Assembly (NCBI GenBank): GCA_009908535.1
Contig: JAAAOD010000226.1
Coordinates: 1-14,102, forward strand
Origin: Verrucomicrobiota bacterium
Lineage (GTDB): Bacteria; Verrucomicrobiota; Verrucomicrobiia; Opitutales; Oceanipulchritudinaceae
Reading direction: 5' to 3'
Length of the DNA: 14,102 nucleotides
Below the pieces are notes generated by a model that made no database searches, was not told the DNA's origin, and was given only the letters and a program-made list of their open reading frames with translations. This document shows, in pieces, positions 5,305-12,839 of this stretch; the stretch's first letter is position 1; every line of letters begins with the position of its first letter. A program made the translations under genes and the position numbers.

Positions 5305-7911
5305 TCAGGCCGCCAGCTCCGTCCAGACCGGATGATCGTCTTCCACGGAAAACCGCACCATGGAACCTTCGCGGATTCCGCCGCTGATGATGCCGCGGGC
5401 GAGGGCGTTCTCGACTTCGCGCTGGAGAAGGCGACGCAGGGGCCGCGCCCCGAAGACGGGATCGTAGCCCTTCTCGGCGAACCAGCGCAGCGCGGCATCG
5501 TCGAGCACCACCTCGATCTTGCGGTCCTTGAGGCGGTGGTTGAGATCGCGCAGCAGCAGTTTCACAATGCCGGCGATGTTCTCCATGGTGAGCGGCTTGA
5601 AAAGGATGGTGTCGTCGAGCCGGTTGAGGAATTCCGGGCGGAAGGCCTGGCGCAGTTCCGCAAACACGGATTCGCGCACACCATCCGGGATCTCATCCCC
5701 GCTGACACCGTCGAGGAGGAAGCGGCTGCCGATGTTCGAGGTCAGGATGAGGATGGTGTTCTTGAAATCCACGGTGTGCCCATGGCTGTCGGTGATGCGC
5801 CCGTCGTCCATGATCTGCAGGAGCGTGTTGAAGACGTCCGGATGCGCTTTCTCGATTTCGTCGAAGAGAATGACCGAATAGGGCTTGCGGCGCACCGCCT
5901 CCGTGAGCTGACCTCCTTCATCGTAGCCGACATAGCCGGGAGGCGCTCCGATGAGGCGCGAGACGGAATGCTTTTCCATGTACTCGGACATATCGAGGCG
6001 CACCATGTTGTCTTCGCTGTCGAAAAGGTTTTCCGCGAGCGTGCGGGCGAGTTCCGTCTTGCCCACCCCGGTCGGGCCGAGGAAGAGGAAACTCCCGATG
6101 GGCCGGCGGGGATCCTTGATCCCGGCGCGGGACCGCAGGATGGCCTCGCTGACCACGCGTACCCCTTCGTCCTGGCCGATGACCCGCTCGTGGAGAATGT
6201 CCTCCATTTTGAGGAGCTTTTCCTTCTCCCCTTCGAGCAGGCGCGCGACCGGAATGCCCGTCCAGCGGCTGACGATCTGGGCGATTTCCTCGTCGGTGAC
6301 TTCCTCCTTGAAAAGGCGGGAACGCTTCTCGCGGGAGCGCTCCTGCGCTTCCTTCAATTGGCGTTCCAGCTCGGGGAGCGTCCCGTGGCGAAGCTGGGCG
6401 GCCTTATTGAGGTCGTACTGCCTTTCGGCGGTCTCCATTTCCTGACGGGCCTGTTCAATCTGTTCGCGCAGGCGCTGCGTGGCGGTCTGCACTTCCTTTT
6501 CCGCCTCCCATTCGGCCTTCAAGGCCCCGGTCCGCTCGCGGAGATCCGCAAGTTCCGTCCGCAGCTCCTCGAGGCGCTCCTTCGAGGCCTCGTCCTTTTC
6601 CTTTTTCAGGGCGGCCTCCTCGATCTCCAGCTGCATGACGCGGCGGGACAGGTCGTCCAGTTCCTGCGGCATGGAATCCATTTCCGTGCGCACCATGGCG
6701 GCCGCCTCGTCGACGAGGTCGATGGCCTTGTCGGGCAGGAAGCGGTCGGAAATGTAGCGGTGCGAAAGCGTGGCCGCGTGCACGAGGGCGTTGTCGGTGA
6801 TGCGCACGCCGTGGTGCAGCTCGAAACGCTCGCGCAGGCCGCGGAGAATGGAAATGCTGTCCTCGAGGGTCGGCTGGTCCACCTGCACCGGCTGGAAACG
6901 CCGCTCGAGGGCGGCATCCTTTTCCACGTGCTTGCGGTACTCGTCGAGCGTGGTCGCCCCGATACAGTGCAATTCCCCGCGCGCCAGCATCGGTTTGAGC
7001 AGATTCCCGGCGTCCATGGCCCCCTCGGCCTTCCCCGCGCCGACGATGGTGTGCATCTCGTCAATAAAGAGGAGGATACGCCCTTCCGCCGACTTGATTT
7101 CCTGCAGAACCGCCTTGAGGCGTTCCTCGAACTCCCCACGGTACTTCGCCCCGGCGAGCAGCGAGCCCATGTCGAGGGCGAAGACGGTTTTGTCCTTCAG
7201 GCCCTCCGGCACGTCGCCCCGCAGAATCCGCTGGGCAAGGCCCTCCACAATGGCCGTCTTCCCGACCCCGGGATCGCCGATGAGGACGGGATTGTTCTTC
7301 GTCTTGCGGGATAGGATGCGGATGACGCGGCGGATCTCCTCCTCGCGGCCGATAACCGGGTCCAGTTTGCCCTCCCGCGCCATCTGCACGAGGTCGATGC
7401 CGTACTTGTCCAGCGCCTCATAGGTCGCTTCCGGATTCTCGCTCGTGACCTTCTGGTTGCCGCGCAGACTGCGGATCGCCTCGCGCACCCGCTCTTCCGT
7501 GATCTCAAAAGTCTCCCAGAAACGCCGCAGCTCCGCGTTGCCTTCCGCCCGGACAAGGCCGAGGAAGAGGTGTTCCACCGAGACGTACTGGTCCTGCATC
7601 TCCTTCGCCGCCGCTTCCGCCGCCGTGAAGACGCGGTTCAGGCTCTCCGTGATATAGACCTTGCCCGCTTCCGTGGCCCCGCTCACCACCGGCAGCTTGT
7701 CCAGTTGTCGCTTCAGGGAAAGGTCCACCGCCGCCGGGGTGATGTCCATGCGCTTGAGCAGGGACGGCACCACGCCGCCTTCCTGTGTCAGCAACGCCGC
7801 CAGCAGGTGCCAGCTATCCACTTGCTGATGCCCGCGGTCGCGCGCTTCCGTTTGCGCGGCCAGCACCGCCTCGCGCGATTTCTCCGTATATTTCGTTGCA
7901 TCAAAGGTCAT
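5305..7911 (-). CDS. clpB: ATP-dependent chaperone/disaggregase ClpB
   Basis: An 868-residue Hsp100 disaggregase that, with DnaK, threads aggregated proteins through a hexameric ring. Domains in order: Clp N domain (1-150); first AAA+ module with Walker A GDPGVGKT (212-219), pore-loop Tyr257 in KYRGEFEERL, and Walker B LLFIDE (280-285); the coiled-coil middle domain (about 405-535) specific to ClpB; second AAA+ module with Walker A GPTGVGKT (612-619), pore loop GYVGYDEG (659-666), Walker B ILFDE (681-685) and sensor GARPLRR (821-827). Length is typical of ClpB, and the long middle domain rules out ClpA and ClpC. The ATG at 7909-7911 has a good AAGGGA ribosome-binding site. It is preceded by an AT-rich stretch and followed by the mscS-like gene. 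Heat-shock control is expected for the family, but I see no clear CIRCE or sigma-32 site. Confidence 0.98.
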   Translation of the reverse strand: MTFDATKYTEKSREAVLAAQTEARDRGHQQVDSWHLLAALLTQEGGVVPSLLKRMDITPAAVDLSLKRQLDKLPVVSGATEAGKVYITESLNRVFTAAEAAAKEMQDQYVSVEHLFLGLVRAEGNAELRRFWETFEITEERVREAIRSLRGNQKVTSENPEATYEALDKYGIDLVQMAREGKLDPVIGREEEIRRVIRILSRKTKNNPVLIGDPGVGKTAIVEGLAQRILRGDVPEGLKDKTVFALDMGSLLAGAKYRGEFEERLKAVLQEIKSAEGRILLFIDEMHTIVGAGKAEGAMDAGNLLKPMLARGELHCIGATTLDEYRKHVEKDAALERRFQPVQVDQPTLEDSISILRGLRERFELHHGVRITDNALVHAATLSHRYISDRFLPDKAIDLVDEAAAMVRTEMDSMPQELDDLSRRVMQLEIEEAALKKEKDEASKERLEELRTELADLRERTGALKAEWEAEKEVQTATQRLREQIEQARQEMETAERQYDLNKAAQLRHGTLPELERQLKEAQERSREKRSRLFKEEVTDEEIAQIVSRWTGIPVARLLEGEKEKLLKMEDILHERVIGQDEGVRVVSEAILRSRAGIKDPRRPIGSFLFLGPTGVGKTELARTLAENLFDSEDNMVRLDMSEYMEKHSVSRLIGAPPGYVGYDEGGQLTEAVRRKPYSVILFDEIEKAHPDVFNTLLQIMDDGRITDSHGHTVDFKNTILILTSNIGSRFLLDGVSGDEIPDGVRESVFAELRQAFRPEFLNRLDDTILFKPLTMENIAGIVKLLLRDLNHRLKDRKIEVVLDDAALRWFAEKGYDPVFGARPLRRLLQREVENALARGIISGGIREGSMVRFSVEDDHPVWTELAA

Positions 7912-7940
7912 GGCTTCCCTTCTGCATAAAACCGGCCAGA

Positions 7941-7992
7941 AATTAAAATTTATAAGATGTTCAATTATAGAGATTTATCGAAATTTCAGTCC
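7941..7992 (-). promoter_or_regulatory. AT-rich clpB promoter region
   Basis: This stretch is markedly AT-rich against a GC-rich background. On the minus strand it contains a perfect TATAAT (7969-7964) and a second -10-like TATAAA (7954-7949). The TATAAT would put the transcript start near 7957, giving a leader of about 45 bases. No good -35 lies at 16-18 bases; GGACTG (7992-7987) is the hexamer at 17. This may mean an activator-dependent or alternative-sigma promoter. Confidence 0.45.
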
Positions 7993-8066
7993 CGGTGAAT
8001 GAGACATTTCTTCATAGCTACCGGCGGGGTTGGCCGGGGTAGAGTCAAATTGGCATATATCGCCGT

Positions 8067-8087
8067 CATCGACCTAGCCGGTCGATG
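8067..8087 (-). terminator. Stem-loop downstream of the oppA-like gene, possible terminator
   Basis: A perfect 8-bp inverted repeat, CATCGACC (8067-8074) and GGTCGATG (8080-8087), with a 5-base loop. It lies 17 bases after the stop of the peptide-binding lipoprotein gene. No T-run follows on the minus strand, so it is not a classic intrinsic terminator; it may act with Rho or as an RNA 3' end stabiliser. Confidence 0.4.
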
Positions 8088-8104
8088 CTATCCACCGGGC
8101 GGGG

Positions 8105-9733
8105 CTACGGTTCCCCGAAGCGCACGGCTTTGTAGGGCTGGTTCATCAGGGGCTTGGGGGCCCAACCTTCGACGGCCGGATCGAGGAGATAGAGGTATTC
8201 GGCCCAGCTGATGGGGAGGATTGGAAGTTCTTCGAGGAGAATACTTTCCGCTTCGCGGAGAATACGGTATCGCTCCTGCAGGTCCGCCCGCTGGTTGGCT
8301 TTCTGGAGCAGGGCGTCATAGCGCTGGTTGGCAAAGCCGGTGCGGTTGTTGCCGTCGCCGGTACGCATAATTTTCAGGAAGGTGGCGGGATCGAGGTAAT
8401 CGCCGATCCAAGAGAGGAGGAAGACGTCGAAGTGCCCGTTGTCCATGTCGGCGATGAGCACCTGCCATTCCTTGTTGAGAATCTGGATCTCGACGCCCAG
8501 TTCGCGACGCCACATTTCCTGAATGACTTCGGCGAGGGTCCGGCTGGTGTCTGAATTGGCGAGAATGAACTCGAGGACCGGGAAGCCCGCCCCTCCGGGA
8601 TAGCCGGCCTCGGCCAACAGCTGCCGCGCTTTTTCCGGATCGTACGGCAGTTGGTCGGCGTTGGCGTAGGCGGGAATGCCGGGGGGGACAAAACCGCCGG
8701 CCGCGACCCCGTTCTTGGTCACCTCGCGGACGATCAACTCGCGGTTGAGGGCAAGGGACAGGGCCTGGCGAACGCGCCGGTCGCCGAGGCCCTCGTGCAG
8801 GGTATTCAAGCCGAGATAGCCGGTGGCAAACATCGGATCCTCGCGAAAGGCGGGATTGTCCTCGTCGCGGTAGCGCTGGCGGAGATTGTAGGGAATCCCG
8901 TCGGTCTTGTGCAACTGGCCGCTCCGGAACATGCGGTTCTCCGTCTGCCGGTCCTGGACAGGGAAAAAGTGAATGGCGTTGAGGGCGACATTCTCCGCGT
9001 CCCAGTAGCGCGGGTTCTTCTCCACGATAATCCGCTGGTTGGGCTTCCACTCCTTGAGGAGGAAGGGCCCGTTGCCGACGTGGTTTTCGGGCAGGGTCCA
9101 GCCGGTGTCGCGGCGGGCGAAGGCGTCGAAGCTCTCAAGGGTATCCGGGTGGACGGGAAACCAGGTGTAGTGGGTGAGCATGAGCGGAAAGTACGGGGTC
9201 GGCCCGTCAAGGGTGACGACGAGGGTGCGCGGATCCGGTGCCTTCACTCCGACCTTCGCGAAGTCGGTGATTGCCCCCTCGTTGTAGGCGCGGGCGTTCT
9301 TCACCCGGAAAAGCATGCTCACGTACGGGGCCCCGAAATCCGGATTGAGGATGCGTCGGAAGGCATACCGGAAATGTCCGGCGGTGACGGGATCGCCGTT
9401 GCTCCAGCTCGCTTCGCGCAGGTAAAAGGTCCACTCGCTGGCATCGGCATTGGGTTCCCATGCGGAAGCCATGCCGGGGGCGACCTTGCCGCTGTCGCTC
9501 GGATGGTCCCCGACAAGGCCTTCGAGCAGCGCCTTGATGATTCGGTGCTCGGGCATCCCAGTGACAATGTGCGGGTCGAGGGAACGCGGCTCGGCCCCGT
9601 TGTTGACGAGGAAGACGCCCTCGGCCATGGCCTCGTCGGCCGGGTCGGCACCCCCGCCGCAGCCGGCGAGGAACAGACTGATCCCCGAAAGGAACGCGGA
9701 CAGGAAAGCCAGTTTACGGAATCGCTTCATCAT
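8105..9733 (-). CDS. OppA-like peptide-binding lipoprotein (ABC transporter substrate-binding, SBP_bac_5)
   Basis: A 542-residue extracytoplasmic solute-binding protein of family 5 (oligopeptide/dipeptide/murein peptide binders). The N-terminus MMKRFRKLAFLS.. leads to a lipobox LAGC with Cys25, so it should be a lipoprotein. The body shows the family layout: SLDPHIVTG near the mature N-terminus, the LLEGLV and WTFYLREASWSNGDPVTAGHF block, YWDAENVALN, then RRVRQALSLALNRELI, and a C-terminal DVFLLSWIGDYLDPATFL. No permease or ATPase genes lie nearby, so it is an orphan receptor here. Its first 20 bases overlap the end of the glucosaminidase gene, implying coupled translation, and no Shine-Dalgarno is visible. 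The neighbouring glucosaminidase suggests a murein-peptide ligand (MppA-like), which is inference. Two adjacent ATGs (9733, 9730) are possible starts. Confidence 0.93.
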   Translation of the reverse strand: MMKRFRKLAFLSAFLSGISLFLAGCGGGADPADEAMAEGVFLVNNGAEPRSLDPHIVTGMPEHRIIKALLEGLVGDHPSDSGKVAPGMASAWEPNADASEWTFYLREASWSNGDPVTAGHFRYAFRRILNPDFGAPYVSMLFRVKNARAYNEGAITDFAKVGVKAPDPRTLVVTLDGPTPYFPLMLTHYTWFPVHPDTLESFDAFARRDTGWTLPENHVGNGPFLLKEWKPNQRIIVEKNPRYWDAENVALNAIHFFPVQDRQTENRMFRSGQLHKTDGIPYNLRQRYRDEDNPAFREDPMFATGYLGLNTLHEGLGDRRVRQALSLALNRELIVREVTKNGVAAGGFVPPGIPAYANADQLPYDPEKARQLLAEAGYPGGAGFPVLEFILANSDTSRTLAEVIQEMWRRELGVEIQILNKEWQVLIADMDNGHFDVFLLSWIGDYLDPATFLKIMRTGDGNNRTGFANQRYDALLQKANQRADLQERYRILREAESILLEELPILPISWAEYLYLLDPAVEGWAPKPLMNQPYKAVRFGEP

Positions 9734-10532
9734 ATCGGGTGAGTTGGTTGGATTGAATCACACGTTGTACTTTTCCCACATAGGTCCAGCCTTCCTGGGA
9801 ATAACGGTAAAGCCCGTCCAGGAGGGCGGGGCCCGTCACCGGCTCCCCTGCCTCCCGCAGCCCGGCGCGGAGGGAGCGCAGATCCCGGTAGGCCTCGTGG
9901 GTGTTGAGGTTGCGCATGTAGTCGCGGAAACAGGCCCGCGGGCTGGCGTAGGCCGCCACTTCGTAGGTACTTCCGGCGGGGCGGCGCTTGGGGACCATGC
10001 CGCATCCCGGTTCCCAGCACCAGATGCCGAAAAGATTGTTGCCCTCGCGGGCAAAGCGACTGGTTCCCCACCCGCTTTCGAGCGCGGCCTGAGCGAGCGC
10101 CATGGAGGGCGGGATGATATCCACCCGCCGCAGAAGCCGGTCCACCCGCACCCCGACGGCCTCCTCTTTGTCGGCCACCGGTAACTCGTAGGCCGTTTCC
10201 ATTTCGGTCAACCAGAGGAGGTCCCTTCGGTTCAGGGGGGCGGAAAGGCCCCGGTCCCGCAGTTGCTGTAAACGCTCGCGCGCCAGCCCGACGTCCCGGT
10301 TCGCGGCCTCTGTGAAGGGCTCCAGAAAGGCGAAAAAGGCCGCCTTGCGCTCCCCCACGTCCTCGATCTGCCGGAAATCAGGCATGCGCGTAATTCCGGG
10401 AGGGCCTTTCCGCAGCAGCGAAACCAGCGCAAAGATCAGCACGAGCACCGCCAGCACCACCCCCAGCGAGCGCAGGAAACGGTTCAGGAAACGGTTGGCC
10501 GCCTCGGGCGTAAGCTGCAGCAAGCGGACCAT
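9714..10532 (-). CDS. Membrane-anchored Bax-type glucosaminidase
   Basis: A 272-residue predicted peptidoglycan hydrolase. An N-terminal membrane helix (about 22-41, SLGVVLAVLVLIFALVSLL) anchors it, and the rest is periplasmic. The C-terminal half is a glucosaminidase domain (Bax/FlgJ type): IPPSMALAQAALESGWGTSR (140-159) with the expected catalytic Glu152, then NNLFGIWCW (165-173) and YASPRACFRDYMRNLN (195-210). These enzymes cleave the glycan strand beside N-acetylglucosamine during wall remodelling. An insertion with paired cysteines (C172, C177) after the FGIW motif is seen in Bax proteins. ATG 10530-10532 has a good AGGAAAG ribosome-binding site, 6 bases after the stop of the small secreted-protein gene. 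The family call is strong; the symbol bax is not assigned because overall similarity is only partial. Confidence 0.9.
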   Translation of the reverse strand: MVRLLQLTPEAANRFLNRFLRSLGVVLAVLVLIFALVSLLRKGPPGITRMPDFRQIEDVGERKAAFFAFLEPFTEAANRDVGLARERLQQLRDRGLSAPLNRRDLLWLTEMETAYELPVADKEEAVGVRVDRLLRRVDIIPPSMALAQAALESGWGTSRFAREGNNLFGIWCWEPGCGMVPKRRPAGSTYEVAAYASPRACFRDYMRNLNTHEAYRDLRSLRAGLREAGEPVTGPALLDGLYRYSQEGWTYVGKVQRVIQSNQLTRYDEAIP

Positions 10533-10538
10533 TCTTTC

Positions 10539-10934
10539 CTATTCCACCTTCTTCAGGTGCAAGACCTTCCGACCGTCCATCCAGTACTCGACGTAGGCCG
10601 CTTCCGTACGGAGCCAATCGGTCCATGCATGCGCCCGCTTCCCCTGGTTCGCCGGCGAAATGAGTTCTTTTTTGCCGTTCTCAAAGTCGCGATACCCCGC
10701 CCCTTTCCGGTTCGAAATACGCAGGACGAGCTCCTTTTCCTTGTACTTTGGATTGAGCAGGAGCCAAATCCGGTTCTCGTCATCAACCTTCACTCCGCGG
10801 ATGACGTCCGGATTGATTTCGATCGCCTCGTAGGGGCCAAAGCGGGGGTTCTCCGCGATCGCGCTGACGGCGGACATCAGGACGAGGCCGAGGGCCAGCA
10901 GGGAAAAATATCGGCGTTTCATAAACAGATCCAT
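10539..10934 (-). CDS. Small secreted protein, unrecognised
   Basis: I do not recognise this 131-residue protein. It has a signal peptide (KRRYFSLLALGLVLMSAVSA, likely cut after AIA at residue 27), with no lipobox, so it should be exported to the periplasm. The mature part (about 104 residues) is basic and rich in Lys, Glu, Trp and Tyr, with predicted short strands (RIWLLLNP, KELVLRISN, YVEYWMDGRKVLHLKK), suggesting a small beta-rich fold. I chose ATG 10932-10934 because it overlaps the upstream stop as TGATG, typical of coupled translation. ATG at 10922 would give a more classic signal peptide (MKRRYF..) and is a real alternative. It sits between a small membrane protein and the glucosaminidase, so an envelope role is likely but unproven. 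Confidence 0.72.
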   Translation of the reverse strand: MDLFMKRRYFSLLALGLVLMSAVSAIAENPRFGPYEAIEINPDVIRGVKVDDENRIWLLLNPKYKEKELVLRISNRKGAGYRDFENGKKELISPANQGKRAHAWTDWLRTEAAYVEYWMDGRKVLHLKKVE

Positions 10935-11275
10935 CAAAGAAAGTCGCCCCGCATCACCCCAATGGCGAAAAACCAGCAGAAGCCCAGCAGGGAAAGGAGA
11001 AAAACAATGAGGTTCCCCCAGTATCCAATCACGGCGGCCGACTCCCCCTCGAGACGGCCGTGCTTCCGGCGCAGGCTTTTCCGGGCATAAATCGCCAGGA
11101 GAAAGCCGGAAAAGCCCAGAACGGTCGTGAGAAGGCTCAGGAGGACAACATCGAGGCTGCGGAGGCCCGCCATGACAAAACCCACGGCAAGAAGGAATCC
11201 CACCGAAGTAATCGCCAGCTTGGATTGGGGTGTGCCGCTGTTACGCCTCCGTTGGGATCTTCTTCTCCTTGGCAT
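10934..11275 (-). CDS. Small multi-pass membrane protein, unrecognised
   Basis: A 113-residue protein I do not recognise. A very basic N-terminus (PRRRRSQRRRN) is followed by three predicted membrane helices (about 20-37, 42-63, 84-107), with a positively charged loop ARKSLRRKHGR between helices 2 and 3. By the positive-inside rule both the N-terminus and this loop are cytoplasmic. No catalytic motif is seen. ATG 11273-11275 lacks a Shine-Dalgarno sequence; an AAGGAGAAGAAG stretch lies just inside the frame, but no ATG, GTG or TTG follows it at a useful distance. It begins 55 bases after gnd and its stop overlaps the next start (TGATG), so it heads the envelope gene unit with the glucosaminidase and peptide-binding lipoprotein. 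Confidence 0.68.
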   Translation of the reverse strand: MPRRRRSQRRRNSGTPQSKLAITSVGFLLAVGFVMAGLRSLDVVLLSLLTTVLGFSGFLLAIYARKSLRRKHGRLEGESAAVIGYWGNLIVFLLSLLGFCWFFAIGVMRGDFL

Positions 11276-11285
11276 GCAGGAGGAA

Positions 11286-11307
11286 TGTGGAACAGCGGTG
11301 TTTCACA
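11286..11307. repeat. Imperfect palindrome between gnd and the small membrane-protein gene
   Basis: TGTGGAACA (11286-11294) and TGTTTCACA (11299-11307) form an inverted repeat with a 4-base centre (GCGG) and one mismatch. On the plus-strand RNA the mismatch is a G-U pair, on the minus strand an A-C mismatch. No T-run follows, so it is not a normal terminator; it could be an operator or a 5' leader structure for the small membrane-protein gene. Confidence 0.35.
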
Positions 11308-11330
11308 GGCAAATCTTCTTCGCCGAAAAA

Positions 11331-12839
11331 TCAGGCTTCCACCTGCGGCCGGTCGGGATGCGGCCAGTCGACGTGGAAAAATTGCCCGCGGGGCCGGTCC
11401 GCCCGCTCGTAGGTGTGGGCGCCGAAATAGTCGCGCTGCGCCTGCAGAAGATTCTGGGGAAGCCGCGCCGTCCGGTACCCGTCATAGTAGCTGAGTGCGC
11501 TGCCGAAAGTCGGGATGCTGATGCCCGCCCGCGCGGCCACGCCCACCACCTCGCGCCAGTTCTCCTGCGCCTTGCGAATGGTCTCGTTGAAATACGGGTC
11601 CAGAAGCAGGTTGGCGAGGTCCGGTGCCCGCTCGAAGGCCTCGGTGATCTTTTGCAGGAAAGCCGCCCGGATGATGCAGCCGCCCCGCCAGATCTGCGCG
11701 ATTTCACCGAAATTCAATTTCCAGTCGTACGCCTCCTCGGCATACCGCATGAGCTGGAAACCCTGCGCATAGGAGCAGATCTTCGCGCAGTAGAGGGCGT
11801 CGTGCACCGCCTGCACGAAAGCGTCTTTGTCCCCGCTGTATGAATACGACGGCGGTCCGGAAAGAATCGTCGCCGCGTGTTCGCGCTCCTCCTTCACCGC
11901 GCTGAGGCAACGGGCGAAGACCGCCTCCGCGATCGTCGGCGCAGGCGTCCCCATGTCAAGGGCGTTGATGCTGGTCCACTTGCCGGTGCCCTTCTGGCCG
12001 GCGGTGTCGAGCACGACGTCGACAAAGGGCTTCTTCGTTTCCGGGTCGGCCTGCTTGAGAATGTCCGCCGTGATCTCGATCAGGAAGCTGTCCAGCTGGC
12101 CCTTGTTCCATTCGTCGAAGATCTCCCCCATCTCCGGCGGGGTCAGGCCCAGAACACCGCGCAACAGGTCGTAGGCCTCGCAGATCATCTGCATGTCGCC
12201 GTACTCGATCCCGTTGTGCACCATTTTCACATAGTGCCCGGCCCCGTTCTCCCCGATGTAAGCCGTGCAGGCCACGCCCCCCTCGACCGGCTTCCCGGGT
12301 TGTGCACCCGGAAGTGGCTTGCCCGTACCCGGGTCCACTTTCGCCGCAATCGCCTGCCAGATCGGCTCGAGGTACTGCCATGCCTCGCGCGTCCCCCCGG
12401 GCATCAGGCTCGGCCCAAAGCGCGCGCCCTCCTCCCCGCCGGAGACGCCGCTGCCGATGAAGCGAAGGCCCTTCGACGTCAGCTCCCGCTCCCGGCGGAT
12501 CGTGTCCGTCCACCGCGCGTTGCCCCCGTCAATGAGGATGTCCCCCTCCTCCAGCAGGGGAACCAGCCCCTCGATCACCTTGTCCGTCGGCCCGCCCGCC
12601 TGCACCAGCACGATGATCTTGCGCGGACGCTTCAGGGAGCGGACAAAGCCCTCCAGGCTGGCCTCTCCCACCAGCCCCCCGGGCGTATCCGGATACTTCG
12701 CCACAAAGGCCTCCATTTTGCTCGTGGTCCGGTTGTAGACCGAGATGCGGAATCCGTGGTCCGCGATGTTCAAGGCAAGGTTCTGCCCCATGACAGCCAG
12801 GCCGATCAGCCCGATATCCGAAGTTGCTTCCGTTGACAT
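11331..12839 (-). CDS. gnd: 6-phosphogluconate dehydrogenase (decarboxylating)
   Basis: Oxidises 6-phosphogluconate with NADP+ to ribulose 5-phosphate and CO2 in the oxidative pentose phosphate pathway. 502 residues. Seen: the nucleotide-binding loop GLAVMGQNLALN (13-24) with NRTTSK (36-41), substrate-binding SGVSGGEEGARFGPSLMPGG (130-149), the catalytic block GHYVKMVHNGIEYGDMQ (201-217) with Lys205, His208, Asn209 and Glu212, and the C-terminal YFGAHTYERADRPRG (471-485). It is somewhat longer than the usual 470-490 because of a Pro/Gly-rich insertion at about 168-188. ATG 12837-12839 is preferred over the open in-frame extension upstream because MSTEATSDIGLIGLAVMG fits the family start and an AAGGGG ribosome-binding site precedes it. 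Divergent from the ABC-F gene. Its product ribulose 5-phosphate leads to erythrose 4-phosphate, a substrate of the DAHP synthase at the window start. Confidence 0.97.
   Translation of the reverse strand: MSTEATSDIGLIGLAVMGQNLALNIADHGFRISVYNRTTSKMEAFVAKYPDTPGGLVGEASLEGFVRSLKRPRKIIVLVQAGGPTDKVIEGLVPLLEEGDILIDGGNARWTDTIRRERELTSKGLRFIGSGVSGGEEGARFGPSLMPGGTREAWQYLEPIWQAIAAKVDPGTGKPLPGAQPGKPVEGGVACTAYIGENGAGHYVKMVHNGIEYGDMQMICEAYDLLRGVLGLTPPEMGEIFDEWNKGQLDSFLIEITADILKQADPETKKPFVDVVLDTAGQKGTGKWTSINALDMGTPAPTIAEAVFARCLSAVKEEREHAATILSGPPSYSYSGDKDAFVQAVHDALYCAKICSYAQGFQLMRYAEEAYDWKLNFGEIAQIWRGGCIIRAAFLQKITEAFERAPDLANLLLDPYFNETIRKAQENWREVVGVAARAGISIPTFGSALSYYDGYRTARLPQNLLQAQRDYFGAHTYERADRPRGQFFHVDWPHPDRPQVEA

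Noticed and set aside
5332..7314. Plus-strand 660-codon open frame opposite clpB
   Set aside because: It is antisense to the conserved ClpB frame and rich in His/Val/Leu/Gly with no recognisable domain; long antisense frames are common in GC-rich genes.
8651..9742. Plus-strand 363-codon open frame opposite the peptide-binding lipoprotein
   Set aside because: Low-complexity shadow of a well-supported minus-strand gene; no motifs.
11877..12836. Plus-strand 319-codon open frame opposite gnd
   Set aside because: Shadow of gnd; no family features.
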